Positions 13,749 through 20,859 of a stretch of 32,898 nt of DNA are shown piece after piece; the stretch's first letter is position 1, and every line of letters starts with the position of its first letter. Made by a program: the position numbers and the translations under genes. The notes under the pieces are model-generated. The model made no database searches. It was given only the letters and a program-made list of their open reading frames with translations, and had not been told where the DNA came from. The DNA comes from a virus: the IMG/VR virus record IMGVR_UViG_3300009507_000063, positions 1 to 32,898 of that record; one strand, 5' to 3'.

Positions 13749-14257
13749 ACGTATGTGCTAGGGTCTGGGTCTTGTTCTACACCAAAAGAAAAGGTAAGTC
13801 TTGATGAAGATGTTGTAATTTCATGATGTGTGCCACGTGGTATGAAAACCCAGTCGCCCGGTGAGAAGAGAATAGGATTTTCAGCGAAGTTAGTCTTCTC
13901 AACCTTGAGTTCAATATTACCTAGCCCTTGCACCAGAATCACGTCCATGCCATCTTTGTGCCAAGGGTAACTAAAGTTTTGTGAACCCATGCCAAGGAAA
14001 GAGATGCACGTATTGTGATTCTTAGGAAATAACTCGTTCATCTCTGCTATGAGTTCATGACCGAACTTAGGAAAACTACCACGTGTGTGAGAGGCGTTCA
14101 GAGAAACTCTGTACTTGCCTTCATTCATGTCCAGTAGTTTTTCGGGATGAGTGTCTAGAAACTGTATTGCTTCTGACCAGCCATAGTTAAATCTGACATG
14201 TCCAAAAAAAGGTGTCTTTGATCTGATCTGGTCTAGATGATCAAGAAGTCCAATCAC
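13745..14257 (-). CDS. Cupin/JmjC-like oxygenase-fold protein (170 aa)
   Basis: WHKDGMDVILVQ (residues 99-110) supplies an HxD pair (H100, D102). FSPGDWVFIPRGTHHEI (131-147) is the conserved cupin 'PGD.....P.G..H' second half with H144 or H145 as third ligand. The layout resembles Cupin_4/JmjC-type hydroxylases, shortened to the core. Fe(II) and 2-oxoglutarate use is inferred from the motif. It overlaps regA by 4 bases and the partner oxygenase by 4, so the two oxygenase-like proteins are made together and may act in one pathway. Confidence 0.7.
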   Translation of the reverse strand: MIGLLDHLDQIRSKTPFFGHVRFNYGWSEAIQFLDTHPEKLLDMNEGKYRVSLNASHTRGSFPKFGHELIAEMNELFPKNHNTCISFLGMGSQNFSYPWHKDGMDVILVQGLGNIELKVEKTNFAENPILFSPGDWVFIPRGTHHEITTSSSRLTFSFGVEQDPDPSTYV

Positions 14258-14658
14258 TTATTGCCTATATTATATTTGGGACACAATTCCCAATCATTCT
14301 TTTCTTTATGTGAGATGATCTTGATCTGTCTCAATGGAGCACACTCATTCACTTGTGTCTTATCTAAAATCTGAATCAGACCCCAATCAGACAACAACTG
14401 AGTAATACTGTTGCGTCTCAGAATGTCATTCTCTTCTAGATTTGATTTCTTACCATCTAGCAAGAATAACTCTTTGAAGTGTACAATGAAGTATCTGCCT
14501 TGCTTGTGTAGAATATGGCATGACTGAAACAATTTGTTTTCTTTTCGGCTAGCCACACCCATACGAGTCAAAGTCTCACGTACCTTCAAAAAGTCGTCAG
14601 GCTCGTTGAGTGTGACTTCAAGCATCTGCGCCGGCGACCATAGTTTATTTTCTTCCAC
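14254..14658 (-). CDS. regA: RegA translational repressor
   Basis: From residue 12 onward (MLEVTLNEPDDFLKVRETLTRMG...) the protein aligns with T4 RegA to the end (ISHKEKNDWELCPKYNIGN), including the QSCHILHK and FIVHFKEL strands. RegA binds the start regions of early mRNAs and blocks their translation. Two starts are possible. GTG 14658 has an AAGGA Shine-Dalgarno at 9 bases and adds 11 residues; ATG 14625 matches the T4 start but lacks a Shine-Dalgarno. I give the longer form. It overlaps gp62 by 14 bases and the cupin gene by 4. As in T4 it follows 45-44-62, but here it is separated from 43 by about 3.8 kb. Confidence 0.95.
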   Translation of the reverse strand: MEENKLWSPAQMLEVTLNEPDDFLKVRETLTRMGVASRKENKLFQSCHILHKQGRYFIVHFKELFLLDGKKSNLEENDILRRNSITQLLSDWGLIQILDKTQVNECAPLRQIKIISHKEKNDWELCPKYNIGNK

Positions 14659-15025
14659 CTTTACTAATCCTTATTCTTATATCGTTAAGGTTGTCGGAGG
14701 AGAGTATAGTTAACGCTTGCTTTGCTTTATCATTGCTATAACCATAATACTCTTTTACAACATCCAAATCACTGACGATCTCAGGCTTAATCCACTTAGA
14801 GAATCGCTTACGTTTTCTTACAATATTTATAAGAAAATCAAATTGAAGTTTGTTATCAAGAATATGATATTGGTTCATAGCATTTGCAACCGCCACAGTG
14901 TCTTGAAAATAAGACAGCGAACGATTTGTCATGTACGGCAAATATGCTTTCTCTGACTCCTCGTCCACTATCATATTTTTCTTACTGTAGTTTATGGCGG
15001 TGACATAATCAAATGGGCTACTCAT
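14645..15025 (-). CDS. 62: Clamp loader small subunit, gp62
   Basis: I chose ATG 15025 (MSSPFDYVTAINYSKKNMI, 126 aa), which overlaps the gp44 stop as ATGA; a longer frame to 15061 lies inside gp44. The content (SEKAYLPYMTNRSLSYFQDT, MNQYHILDNKLQFDFLI, RKRFSKWIK) matches the conserved core of T4-like gp62, shorter than T4's 187 residues. It pairs with four gp44 subunits to load gp45. Position directly after 44 supports the call. A TATAAATA string inside the gene (14824-14831) is likely chance. Confidence 0.92.
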   Translation of the reverse strand: MSSPFDYVTAINYSKKNMIVDEESEKAYLPYMTNRSLSYFQDTVAVANAMNQYHILDNKLQFDFLINIVRKRKRFSKWIKPEIVSDLDVVKEYYGYSNDKAKQALTILSSDNLNDIRIRISKGGRK

Positions 15026-15960
15026 TTGAACTCCACACCAGCCATAATCTCTGTCATACAAGCAACCACGTTTAACTCGTGATCTGCCACAAACGCGGCT
15101 TTGTATTGATACTCTGCAAGAATAAGCACCAGTTGCGGTATGCTCTGTTGCTCTACTCGCTCATTCATACTGTCGTATAGAGATCTGAATATGGCAGAGG
15201 TATCAACATCAACGTTGTTTGCAACCCAACCTCGCATTGTCTTGAAGTTCTTACCCTTCAGTGCGTCAAACAAAACATCATAGTTGTGTGCAGAGACACC
15301 TGTGGTGATTTGAACACCACCCATGGTAGCGCGTTGAAGTTCATTAATGACTCGCCGCCAGTCGGGGGCGTATCGCATAATGAGTTCAGCAATGCCTTGC
15401 TTTGAAACACCATTGACAGGAGAACCTTCTTCTTTCAGAATATACAACACTCGTTGCATCATCTGCTCGCATAAGGCTTGCATGTCTTTCTTAGATGTAT
15501 TGAATTCATATACGCCACACCGTGAGTGGAGTGGTTCAATGATTCTGTTCTTGAAGTTACAGGTTAGAATGAATCGGCAGTTATCTGAAAACTCTTCAAT
15601 GAACCCACGCAATGCAGGTTGTGTTGACTGAGGATTCAGATAGTCTGCCTCATCAAGTATGACAATTTTGTAGCCACCCTGTAATGAAACGGTAGATGCA
15701 AATCGCTTGATCTTACCGCGAAGGGTGTCAATGTTCCCTTCTTCAGATCCGTTTACTACAATGTAATCAAATCCTAGTTCATTACAGATCGCCTTGGCTA
15801 CAGTTGTTTTACCTAAGCCGGCAGTACCAGTGAACAACATATTAGGTATGTTGCCAGTTTTTATAAACTCACTGAACGTGTCTTTTAATGCTTGTGGTAA
15901 AATGGTATCTGCGATAGTCGCAGGACGATATTTCTCAACCCAGAGGAATTCCTCTTTCAT
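15022..15960 (-). CDS. 44: Clamp loader large subunit, gp44 (AAA+ ATPase)
   Basis: WVEKYRPATIADTILP opens the protein as in T4 gp44. Walker A GTAGLGKTT is at 45-53 and Walker B VILDEAD at 100-106. The SRC arginine-finger motif is at 146-148. The C-terminal half is the helical collar. It uses ATP to open the gp45 ring and place it on primer ends. A GAGG Shine-Dalgarno lies before ATG 15960. Length (312 aa) is normal for the family (319 in T4). Confidence 0.97.
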   Translation of the reverse strand: MKEEFLWVEKYRPATIADTILPQALKDTFSEFIKTGNIPNMLFTGTAGLGKTTVAKAICNELGFDYIVVNGSEEGNIDTLRGKIKRFASTVSLQGGYKIVILDEADYLNPQSTQPALRGFIEEFSDNCRFILTCNFKNRIIEPLHSRCGVYEFNTSKKDMQALCEQMMQRVLYILKEEGSPVNGVSKQGIAELIMRYAPDWRRVINELQRATMGGVQITTGVSAHNYDVLFDALKGKNFKTMRGWVANNVDVDTSAIFRSLYDSMNERVEQQSIPQLVLILAEYQYKAAFVADHELNVVACMTEIMAGVEFK

Positions 15961-15987
15961 TCACTTGCCTCATAATATAATTTATTT

Positions 15988-16182
15988 TCAGTCTTCTTCA
16001 GAATTAGACTGTTCAGTTTCTACCATCTGGATCAAAGCCACACTCTGATCTCTCAACTGACCGATTGTCGCAAGTTCTTCACCACGGAAGCCACCTCGTG
16101 CGGCTACGGTGTCAATCACAGCCACTGTGCTTCGGGTGACACGATTCACCAGATCAATCATTTCTTCATTTACATCACTCAT
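15988..16182 (-). CDS. Conserved small protein between 45 and 44 (64 aa)
   Basis: ATG at 16182, 2 bases after the gp45 stop. A mostly helical acidic protein (MSDVNEEMIDLVNRVTRSTV, then GGFRGEELATIGQLRDQSVALIQMVE). A small gene in this slot seems usual in aquatic T4-like phages, which suggests a role linked to the clamp or loader. No catalytic motif is visible. Function is unknown. Confidence 0.8.
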   Translation of the reverse strand: MSDVNEEMIDLVNRVTRSTVAVIDTVAARGGFRGEELATIGQLRDQSVALIQMVETEQSNSEED

Positions 16183-16184
16183 AT

Positions 16185-16859
16185 TTACGCTCCATACGTA
16201 CTAGTTTTTTCCAATGCCACCCAGTATTGGATCTCGGTGTCTCTATTCACAAAATGTGAAATTAGTTTTGATGAAATCGCAACATCATAATCACCATCAA
16301 TCATCTTCAAGTTAGAGATATTGAACACAAAGTTGAAATCAGGACTATCAAAAGTCCCGTCAACATCAATTGAGAATGCGTTGGATGTTCCATCGTTGTT
16401 ATCTATAACACTACAACAAACCACATTGTCTTTGACAGACACAGACACCTCACTATGACCTAGGACAGAAGCCGCTCGCTTGATTCGTGATAGTGTCTCA
16501 CGATCTAAAACAAACTTGACCTCTGCATCTGGCATGATAACATCATTAGAAGGCGATGTCAACATATCGGGATCAGAGAAGAAGTATTTGATCCGTGATC
16601 TTCCACTACCATCAGCAATGGTAACATAGTTGTCTTCAAACGCCAGTCGTGGCTGATCTAACAGGCTAATTGTAGAGAGAAACTCATTGAGATCATAGAT
16701 ACCAAACTTCTGAGGGAAGTTAACATCAAGTGAAGTGGTACTCACTACGTTCTTGGCTTCTGATACAGTCTTTACGACATTACCAGAATTGATAACAATG
16801 TTTGAGTTTATTGAAGCAAAGTTCTTCAAAATTTCTAGTGTGTTGGCATTAAGTTCCAT
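16185..16859 (-). CDS. 45: Sliding clamp, gp45
   Basis: A 224-aa protein with the length and repeated beta-alpha-beta pattern of T4 gp45 (228 aa). It begins MELNANTLEILKNFASINSN, with FGIYDLNEFLSTISLLDQPRL and SRIKYFFSDPDML in the first domain and the weakly similar second half from about residue 110. Three copies form the ring that tethers gp43 and, with gp55, activates late promoters. It is the first gene of the 45-44-62-regA series and has its own strong promoter with flanking repeats. Confidence 0.95.
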   Translation of the reverse strand: MELNANTLEILKNFASINSNIVINSGNVVKTVSEAKNVVSTTSLDVNFPQKFGIYDLNEFLSTISLLDQPRLAFEDNYVTIADGSGRSRIKYFFSDPDMLTSPSNDVIMPDAEVKFVLDRETLSRIKRAASVLGHSEVSVSVKDNVVCCSVIDNNDGTSNAFSIDVDGTFDSPDFNFVFNISNLKMIDGDYDVAISSKLISHFVNRDTEIQYWVALEKTSTYGA

Positions 16860-16879
16860 AATATATTCCTTGCATTTTA

Positions 16880-16920
16880 CTGCGGGTTAATTTACACTTA
16901 TTATACACTTTTCTGCGGGT
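16880..16920. repeat. Pair of direct repeats flanking the gp45 -10 element
   Basis: CTGCGGGT on the plus strand occurs at 16880-16887 and 16913-16920, 33 bp apart (about three helical turns), within the similar contexts TTTACTGCGGGTTAA and TTTTCTGCGGGTAAA. One copy lies in the -35/-10 spacer and the other just after the expected start of transcription. This is the geometry of a paired operator; no binding protein is known. Confidence 0.5.
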
Positions 16921-16928
16921 AAAGTCAA
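16900..16928 (-). promoter_or_regulatory. Sigma70 promoter upstream of gp45
   Basis: -35 TTGACT (16928-16923), 17-bp spacer, -10 TATAAT (16905-16900); predicted start of transcription near 16893. The gp46 stop TGA is the TGA of the -35 hexamer. It drives clamp, clamp loader and regA. Confidence 0.9.
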
Positions 16929-18631
16929 GCAACCTTTGAAAAGTTTTTGTGCTTGATAAACTCAATCTTACGATCAAATTTATTATCAAGAAGTTCACCT
17001 TTGTGTGAGATGATAAACACATTGGTCTCATTGTCTATTGTGTCAAGAATCTTGAGTAGATTCTCAACCCCATCCGCATCGAGAGAACTGTCGAAAGTCT
17101 CATCAAGAATCAGTAGGTTGGTGGCGATACTGTTCTTCATCTTAGCAACCTGCCTCCAAGTAAACAAGAGTGCTAAGTCGATGCGTTGTTTTTCACCCTC
17201 GGAGAAACTGTCATAGGAGAATGCATCACGGTGCCGTGACCGAATGGTCTCCTTGAATGCCTCGTCTAGATCAAAGTGGACATAGAAGTCCAGCACTTGT
17301 AGGTACTGGTTAGTCAACTGATTAATGACAGGCAAATATTGTTTGATGATCTTGGTTTTAATACCGGTGTCTTTTAGCAGTTCAGTAATGACATTGTTGT
17401 ACTCACGTTGCTCTGCCAATTCTAGTCGTTGGTTGGTGAGATCATCTTTTTTATTCTCTTCGTTTGAAAGAGTATCTCGTGCTTCGGACAGGCTATGTAC
17501 ACCTGTTTCGAGTTCGGATAGGTCACCCTGTAGAGTATTAAGTCGTCGTTGTGTCCAGGTGATCTTTTCTCTGAGGGTGTTGATTTGCGCAATCTTATCG
17601 TTCTCGGCGCTAATATCTGATTTAATAATGTTCTTTTCATGTTCTAATTCTCCGACTTTGTTTTCGGCGTCTGCTCTCGCTCGCTCCAGTTCATCCCACT
17701 TGTTTTTGGCGTTCTGTACCTTATCCAATCTGAAGGTGGTTTCAATGGTTTGCTGGCAGGTGGGGCAGTCTTCGTTGTCTTCATAGAACTTGATTTCTTT
17801 GTGAGATGCTTTCTGCTTAGAGTTAAACTGAAAGACATATTTACCAATCTCAGTGATTTTACTGTCAAGGCCCTTCTGTCGTTCTTGAAGAGCAAGCAGG
17901 TGAGCATTGTCAAAATCAGTGACCTGGTCTTGTAGGCGGGCCAACTCTGAATTCTCTTCAGCAATCTGGTCTAACTTTTCTTGTCTGGCAGATTCAGAGA
18001 TTTTTTTCAAATCACAGAGGTGTTTCTTCTGTGAGTCTATCTTAGTCTGAACCAACTGCAATTCGTGTGTGTTGCCAGAGATAGATTCTTTAAGTATAGA
18101 AGTCTTCTCTTTTAGAATGCTATTCATCTTAGAGAACACATTAATGTCCAGAAGATCTTCGATGACTTCTCGCCTCGTGGATGCGGGGAGTTGCATGAAA
18201 GGAATAAAACTGCTACTCCCCAGCACCACGATTTGATGAAAAGTCTTGTGATTTAACTTGAGGATGTTCTGCTCAAGAACTTTTTGATACTCTTTGGCAT
18301 GTGAGTTTTGATTGACCATGGTGTCACCCTGCCATATTTCAAACACAGCAGGCTTCAAACCACGAATCACTTTATAACGCGCACCGGCGACGGTAAACTC
18401 AACTTCAACAATACTATTTTTATTGTTGACACTATTCACCAATTGGACCTTATTGATGTTGCGATGCGCTTTTCCAAAGAGAGCAAAAGATAGCGCATCC
18501 AGCATAGTGGATTTACCAGAACCATTTTGACCAACCACGAGAGTAGTCGCGGTTTCTTCTAAATTTAGGTTCGTAAAACTGTCGCCGGTGCTTAAAAAGT
18601 TTTTGTATTTCAACGAGTGAAATGTTATCAT
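16925..18631 (-). CDS. 46: Recombination endonuclease subunit gp46 (SbcC/Rad50-like)
   Basis: Walker A GQNGSGKST is at residues 34-42. A zinc-hook CPTC lies at 288-291 between two long coiled-coil arms (about 165-275 and 300-410). The ABC signature FSEGEKQRID is at 475-484 and Walker B LLILDET at 505-511. With gp47 it forms an ATP-dependent nuclease that degrades host DNA and resects ends for recombination. The length, 568 aa, is close to T4 gp46 (560). It overlaps the gp47 stop by 4 bases. A shorter frame inside its 5' region is a shadow. Confidence 0.97.
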   Translation of the reverse strand: MITFHSLKYKNFLSTGDSFTNLNLEETATTLVVGQNGSGKSTMLDALSFALFGKAHRNINKVQLVNSVNNKNSIVEVEFTVAGARYKVIRGLKPAVFEIWQGDTMVNQNSHAKEYQKVLEQNILKLNHKTFHQIVVLGSSSFIPFMQLPASTRREVIEDLLDINVFSKMNSILKEKTSILKESISGNTHELQLVQTKIDSQKKHLCDLKKISESARQEKLDQIAEENSELARLQDQVTDFDNAHLLALQERQKGLDSKITEIGKYVFQFNSKQKASHKEIKFYEDNEDCPTCQQTIETTFRLDKVQNAKNKWDELERARADAENKVGELEHEKNIIKSDISAENDKIAQINTLREKITWTQRRLNTLQGDLSELETGVHSLSEARDTLSNEENKKDDLTNQRLELAEQREYNNVITELLKDTGIKTKIIKQYLPVINQLTNQYLQVLDFYVHFDLDEAFKETIRSRHRDAFSYDSFSEGEKQRIDLALLFTWRQVAKMKNSIATNLLILDETFDSSLDADGVENLLKILDTIDNETNVFIISHKGELLDNKFDRKIEFIKHKNFSKVA

Positions 18632-19692
18632 GCAATTTCCATACTCTGTGCTTCAATCATAAGTTCACGTACTTGACTCTTGATACGCTCTTTGTCCAAG
18701 TCTGTATCTACAGCATCCACATAAGTATACAACAAATCATCCGTAGAGTCAATGTTTATTTTATCATCATCAACTTGCTTACCCGCAAAGTCTTGGAAGT
18801 TCTCTGCAATCTGTAAGCCATGAATCTTACGCATGTTGATCCGATCAATGAACTTCTCAAACTCTTGTGGCTTGGTCTTGTTGATCACAATGACCTTCAC
18901 AAACTTCTCATCAAGATTTGATACATTGCGAAGTGCCTGTTGTTGTTTGGTATCATCATAGAGAATCTTCTCAAACAAAGTGATAGGATTCTCAACAGGT
19001 GTCAGTTCACGAGTTTCGGTGTCCAACACATGGAAATATTTTCTGTCATTGGCATCTGACCAGAAGAATTCCATTTGACTACCAAGATAGTGGATGTTAT
19101 TCTGAGAACTTTTCGTGTGAAAGTGACCTGACAACACCATATCAAAACGTCTAAACGCATCCGCTGACATGCCATCAGAACATGGTATGCCTTTCTGCAT
19201 CTCAAAGCCGCTGAGTTCTAGGTGTGCACCAACAACGTCCGCCTTGCACGTATTCAAAAAGAATCGGGTCTTCTCTTCATTCTCCGGATTGATCCAGGGT
19301 ATGAGAGCGATAGGCATGCCATCATAGTCTACCACTTCGGGCTTCTCAATGATACGAACCTCGTTCATATAGTGACCGAGAAGTTCTTTCAGAGAGTTTA
19401 ACTTATTGGTGTTTTTGTAGTAAACATCATGATTACCTGGTATGATATCCATATGAATGCCACGATCCCTAAGTACGTCAAGGAAAATACGGCGATTGTG
19501 GTTAAGTGCTTTAAAATTGATTGATGTTCTGTTTTCATAGTAGTCACCGAGGTGTAGAATCTTCTTGATCCCTTGTTCTTCAAGATAAGGAAAGAATACA
19601 TCACGGTAAAACTTCTCTTGATAGTCCATAAAGATCTCAGAACTATTTCGGATGCCCGCATGGGTATCATTCAGGATTGCGACTCGGCTCAT
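18628..19692 (-). CDS. 47: Recombination endonuclease subunit gp47 (SbcD/Mre11-like)
   Basis: The metallophosphoesterase motifs appear in order: D9-x-H11 (LNDTHAGIR), GDYYENR (49-55), GNHD (86-89), H157 and GHFH (189-192). A C-terminal cap domain of about 120 residues follows. It cleaves DNA together with gp46. Length (354 aa) is near T4 gp47 (339). It overlaps gp55 by 4 bases and gp46 by 4, giving a tightly coupled 55-47-46 unit. Confidence 0.97.
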   Translation of the reverse strand: MSRVAILNDTHAGIRNSSEIFMDYQEKFYRDVFFPYLEEQGIKKILHLGDYYENRTSINFKALNHNRRIFLDVLRDRGIHMDIIPGNHDVYYKNTNKLNSLKELLGHYMNEVRIIEKPEVVDYDGMPIALIPWINPENEEKTRFFLNTCKADVVGAHLELSGFEMQKGIPCSDGMSADAFRRFDMVLSGHFHTKSSQNNIHYLGSQMEFFWSDANDRKYFHVLDTETRELTPVENPITLFEKILYDDTKQQQALRNVSNLDEKFVKVIVINKTKPQEFEKFIDRINMRKIHGLQIAENFQDFAGKQVDDDKINIDSTDDLLYTYVDAVDTDLDKERIKSQVRELMIEAQSMEIA

Positions 19693-20276
19693 GATTGCAT
19701 AAACTCCGACAGATCAGAATCAGCATGTCTGGCACGCTTCTTCTTGACTTTCTTACTATAGTCTTTAATGTCTTTGTCGTTGTCTTTCACCAAATCAATT
19801 CGCTCACGAAGTTCATCAACAAACGCTTGTGTCTGCCGTGAAGCCTGATCATTATCTATCTCTTCTGCTACAACGAGTTCTAAGCCACTTTCGGACAAAT
19901 ATTTTAACTTTATGTCTTGTTGCTTCTTTTCTTTCTCAATGCGGCGTAGGAACGCATACCATGCGATCTGAGTGAAGTATGCGAAGGCATTGGGTTTCCC
20001 TGTACGTGTGGCCTTGTCAATGTTATAGTTCTCAATAGCCTTGAGACAATTCTCCACAGCGTCCATCACCATCTCTTCGCGATAAGTATATCTCACAAAG
20101 TTGGCCTTGTGTGATAGACCCTCACTGATTTTCAAAAAACATCTCGCGATGTAATCCGTAACCATAGGCTTGGGTTTGTCGGCTTCTTTTGCGGTTCTTG
20201 CCATCGTAACATAGTCTACGACCGCTTGTGAGAAATCCGCGTTGTTTACGTAATGTGGTTTTTCTTTAGGTTTCAT
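19689..20276 (-). CDS. 55: Late-transcription sigma factor, gp55
   Basis: PHYVNNADFSQAVVDY, MVMDAVENCLKAIENYN and PNAFAYFTQIAWYAFLRRIEKEKK align with T4 gp55, a minimal sigma that recognises TATAAATA. The C-terminus DSDLSEFMQS resembles the T4 gp55 tail (SLDFLYE) that docks on gp45. I chose ATG 20276 (195 aa) because a GAGAGG Shine-Dalgarno sits 5-6 bases upstream, and the longer frame from 20300 begins before the predicted start of transcription (20295). The late promoters upstream of 32406, 28830 and 24051 should be its targets. Confidence 0.93.
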   Translation of the reverse strand: MKPKEKPHYVNNADFSQAVVDYVTMARTAKEADKPKPMVTDYIARCFLKISEGLSHKANFVRYTYREEMVMDAVENCLKAIENYNIDKATRTGKPNAFAYFTQIAWYAFLRRIEKEKKQQDIKLKYLSESGLELVVAEEIDNDQASRQTQAFVDELRERIDLVKDNDKDIKDYSKKVKKKRARHADSDLSEFMQS

Positions 20277-20301
20277 GTATACCTCTCGCATGTGAATCAT
20301 T

Positions 20302-20330
20302 ATTATACAACAAAAAGTTTCTCAAGTCAA
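20302..20330 (-). promoter_or_regulatory. Sigma70 promoter upstream of gp55
   Basis: -35 TTGACT (20330-20325), 17-bp spacer, -10 TATAAT (20307-20302); predicted start of transcription near 20295. The -35 lies in a perfect palindrome (20322-20337) shared with an opposite-facing -35. Confidence 0.9.
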
Positions 20331-20333
20331 CAC

Positions 20334-20362
20334 TTGACAAATACGGATTTTTGTGTTAAACT
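20334..20362 (+). promoter_or_regulatory. Possible divergent sigma70 promoter
   Basis: TTGACA (20334-20339), 17-bp spacer, TAAACT (20357-20362) on the plus strand. It points into the 3' end of the minus-strand gene at 20398-20859, so a transcript would be antisense or a short RNA. The -10 is imperfect and no gene follows except a 27-codon frame at 20401. Confidence 0.45.
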
Positions 20363-20397
20363 AGAGCATCGCTCGCAGAAGAACAGAGTATATACAA

Positions 20398-20859
20398 TTA
20401 ATGGATAGTATCATCTCTGGGTGGAAATGGTATAACGTTAGTAAGTTTCTTTTCACCGGTGTTATTATCTTTTCTATTTTCTAGAAGCCTCGCCATCGCT
20501 TCTGTGATGCGTTGAAGGCCTTCTATCTTATCTCTCTTATAATCTTCCACGCGTTCCTTTGCAATTGTATAACAGTCTCTAATTGCAACATCATATTGAT
20601 CTACAAGGTAATCACGCGGGCGATTGACTGAAATAATATGATCACTATTAACCATTATGTAATCATTTTCATCTTCTAAAAAATTAATGAATGGTCTAAA
20701 TGCATACATTCTATCACCACCATCATATTCATAATTAATAATTGTCATGGCATTTCTAATAATTAATTGATTATCATCATCAGATGGCCATTCCATAACT
20801 TCACACACGACCTCACTGCCGTTTGATAATTTAAATTGTGCTAGATCTTTTTTTGTCAT
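20398..20859 (-). CDS. Conserved T4-like hypothetical protein (153 aa)
   Basis: ATG at 20859, overlapping the glycosyltransferase stop by 29 bases. The N-terminal half is a run of beta strands starting LAQFKLSNGSEVVCEVMEWP and including NQLIIRNAMTIINY and DYIMVNSDHIISVN. This could be an Sm/SH3-like barrel (impression only). The C-terminal half is a charged helix (IRDCYTIAKERVEDYKRDKIEG). The N-terminal pattern recalls a protein seen in many aquatic T4-like phages. RNA or protein binding is a guess from the fold. It is the last gene before gp55 in the uvsY-uvsW unit. Confidence 0.8.
   Translation of the reverse strand: MTKKDLAQFKLSNGSEVVCEVMEWPSDDDNQLIIRNAMTIINYEYDGGDRMYAFRPFINFLEDENDYIMVNSDHIISVNRPRDYLVDQYDVAIRDCYTIAKERVEDYKRDKIEGLQRITEAMARLLENRKDNNTGEKKLTNVIPFPPRDDTIH

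Noticed and set aside
14824-14831. TATAAATA string inside gp62
   Set aside because: It lies within a coding region about 166 bases before regA, with no nearby start at the usual distance. It could be a weak internal late promoter but has no supporting feature.
17325-17786. 153-codon plus-strand frame within gp46
   Set aside because: A Ser/Leu-rich antisense shadow of the coiled-coil region, with no ribosome binding site.
20401-20484. 27-codon plus-strand frame downstream of the divergent promoter
   Set aside because: It is entirely antisense to the C-terminus of the 153-aa gene, has no Shine-Dalgarno, and its composition is explained by that gene.
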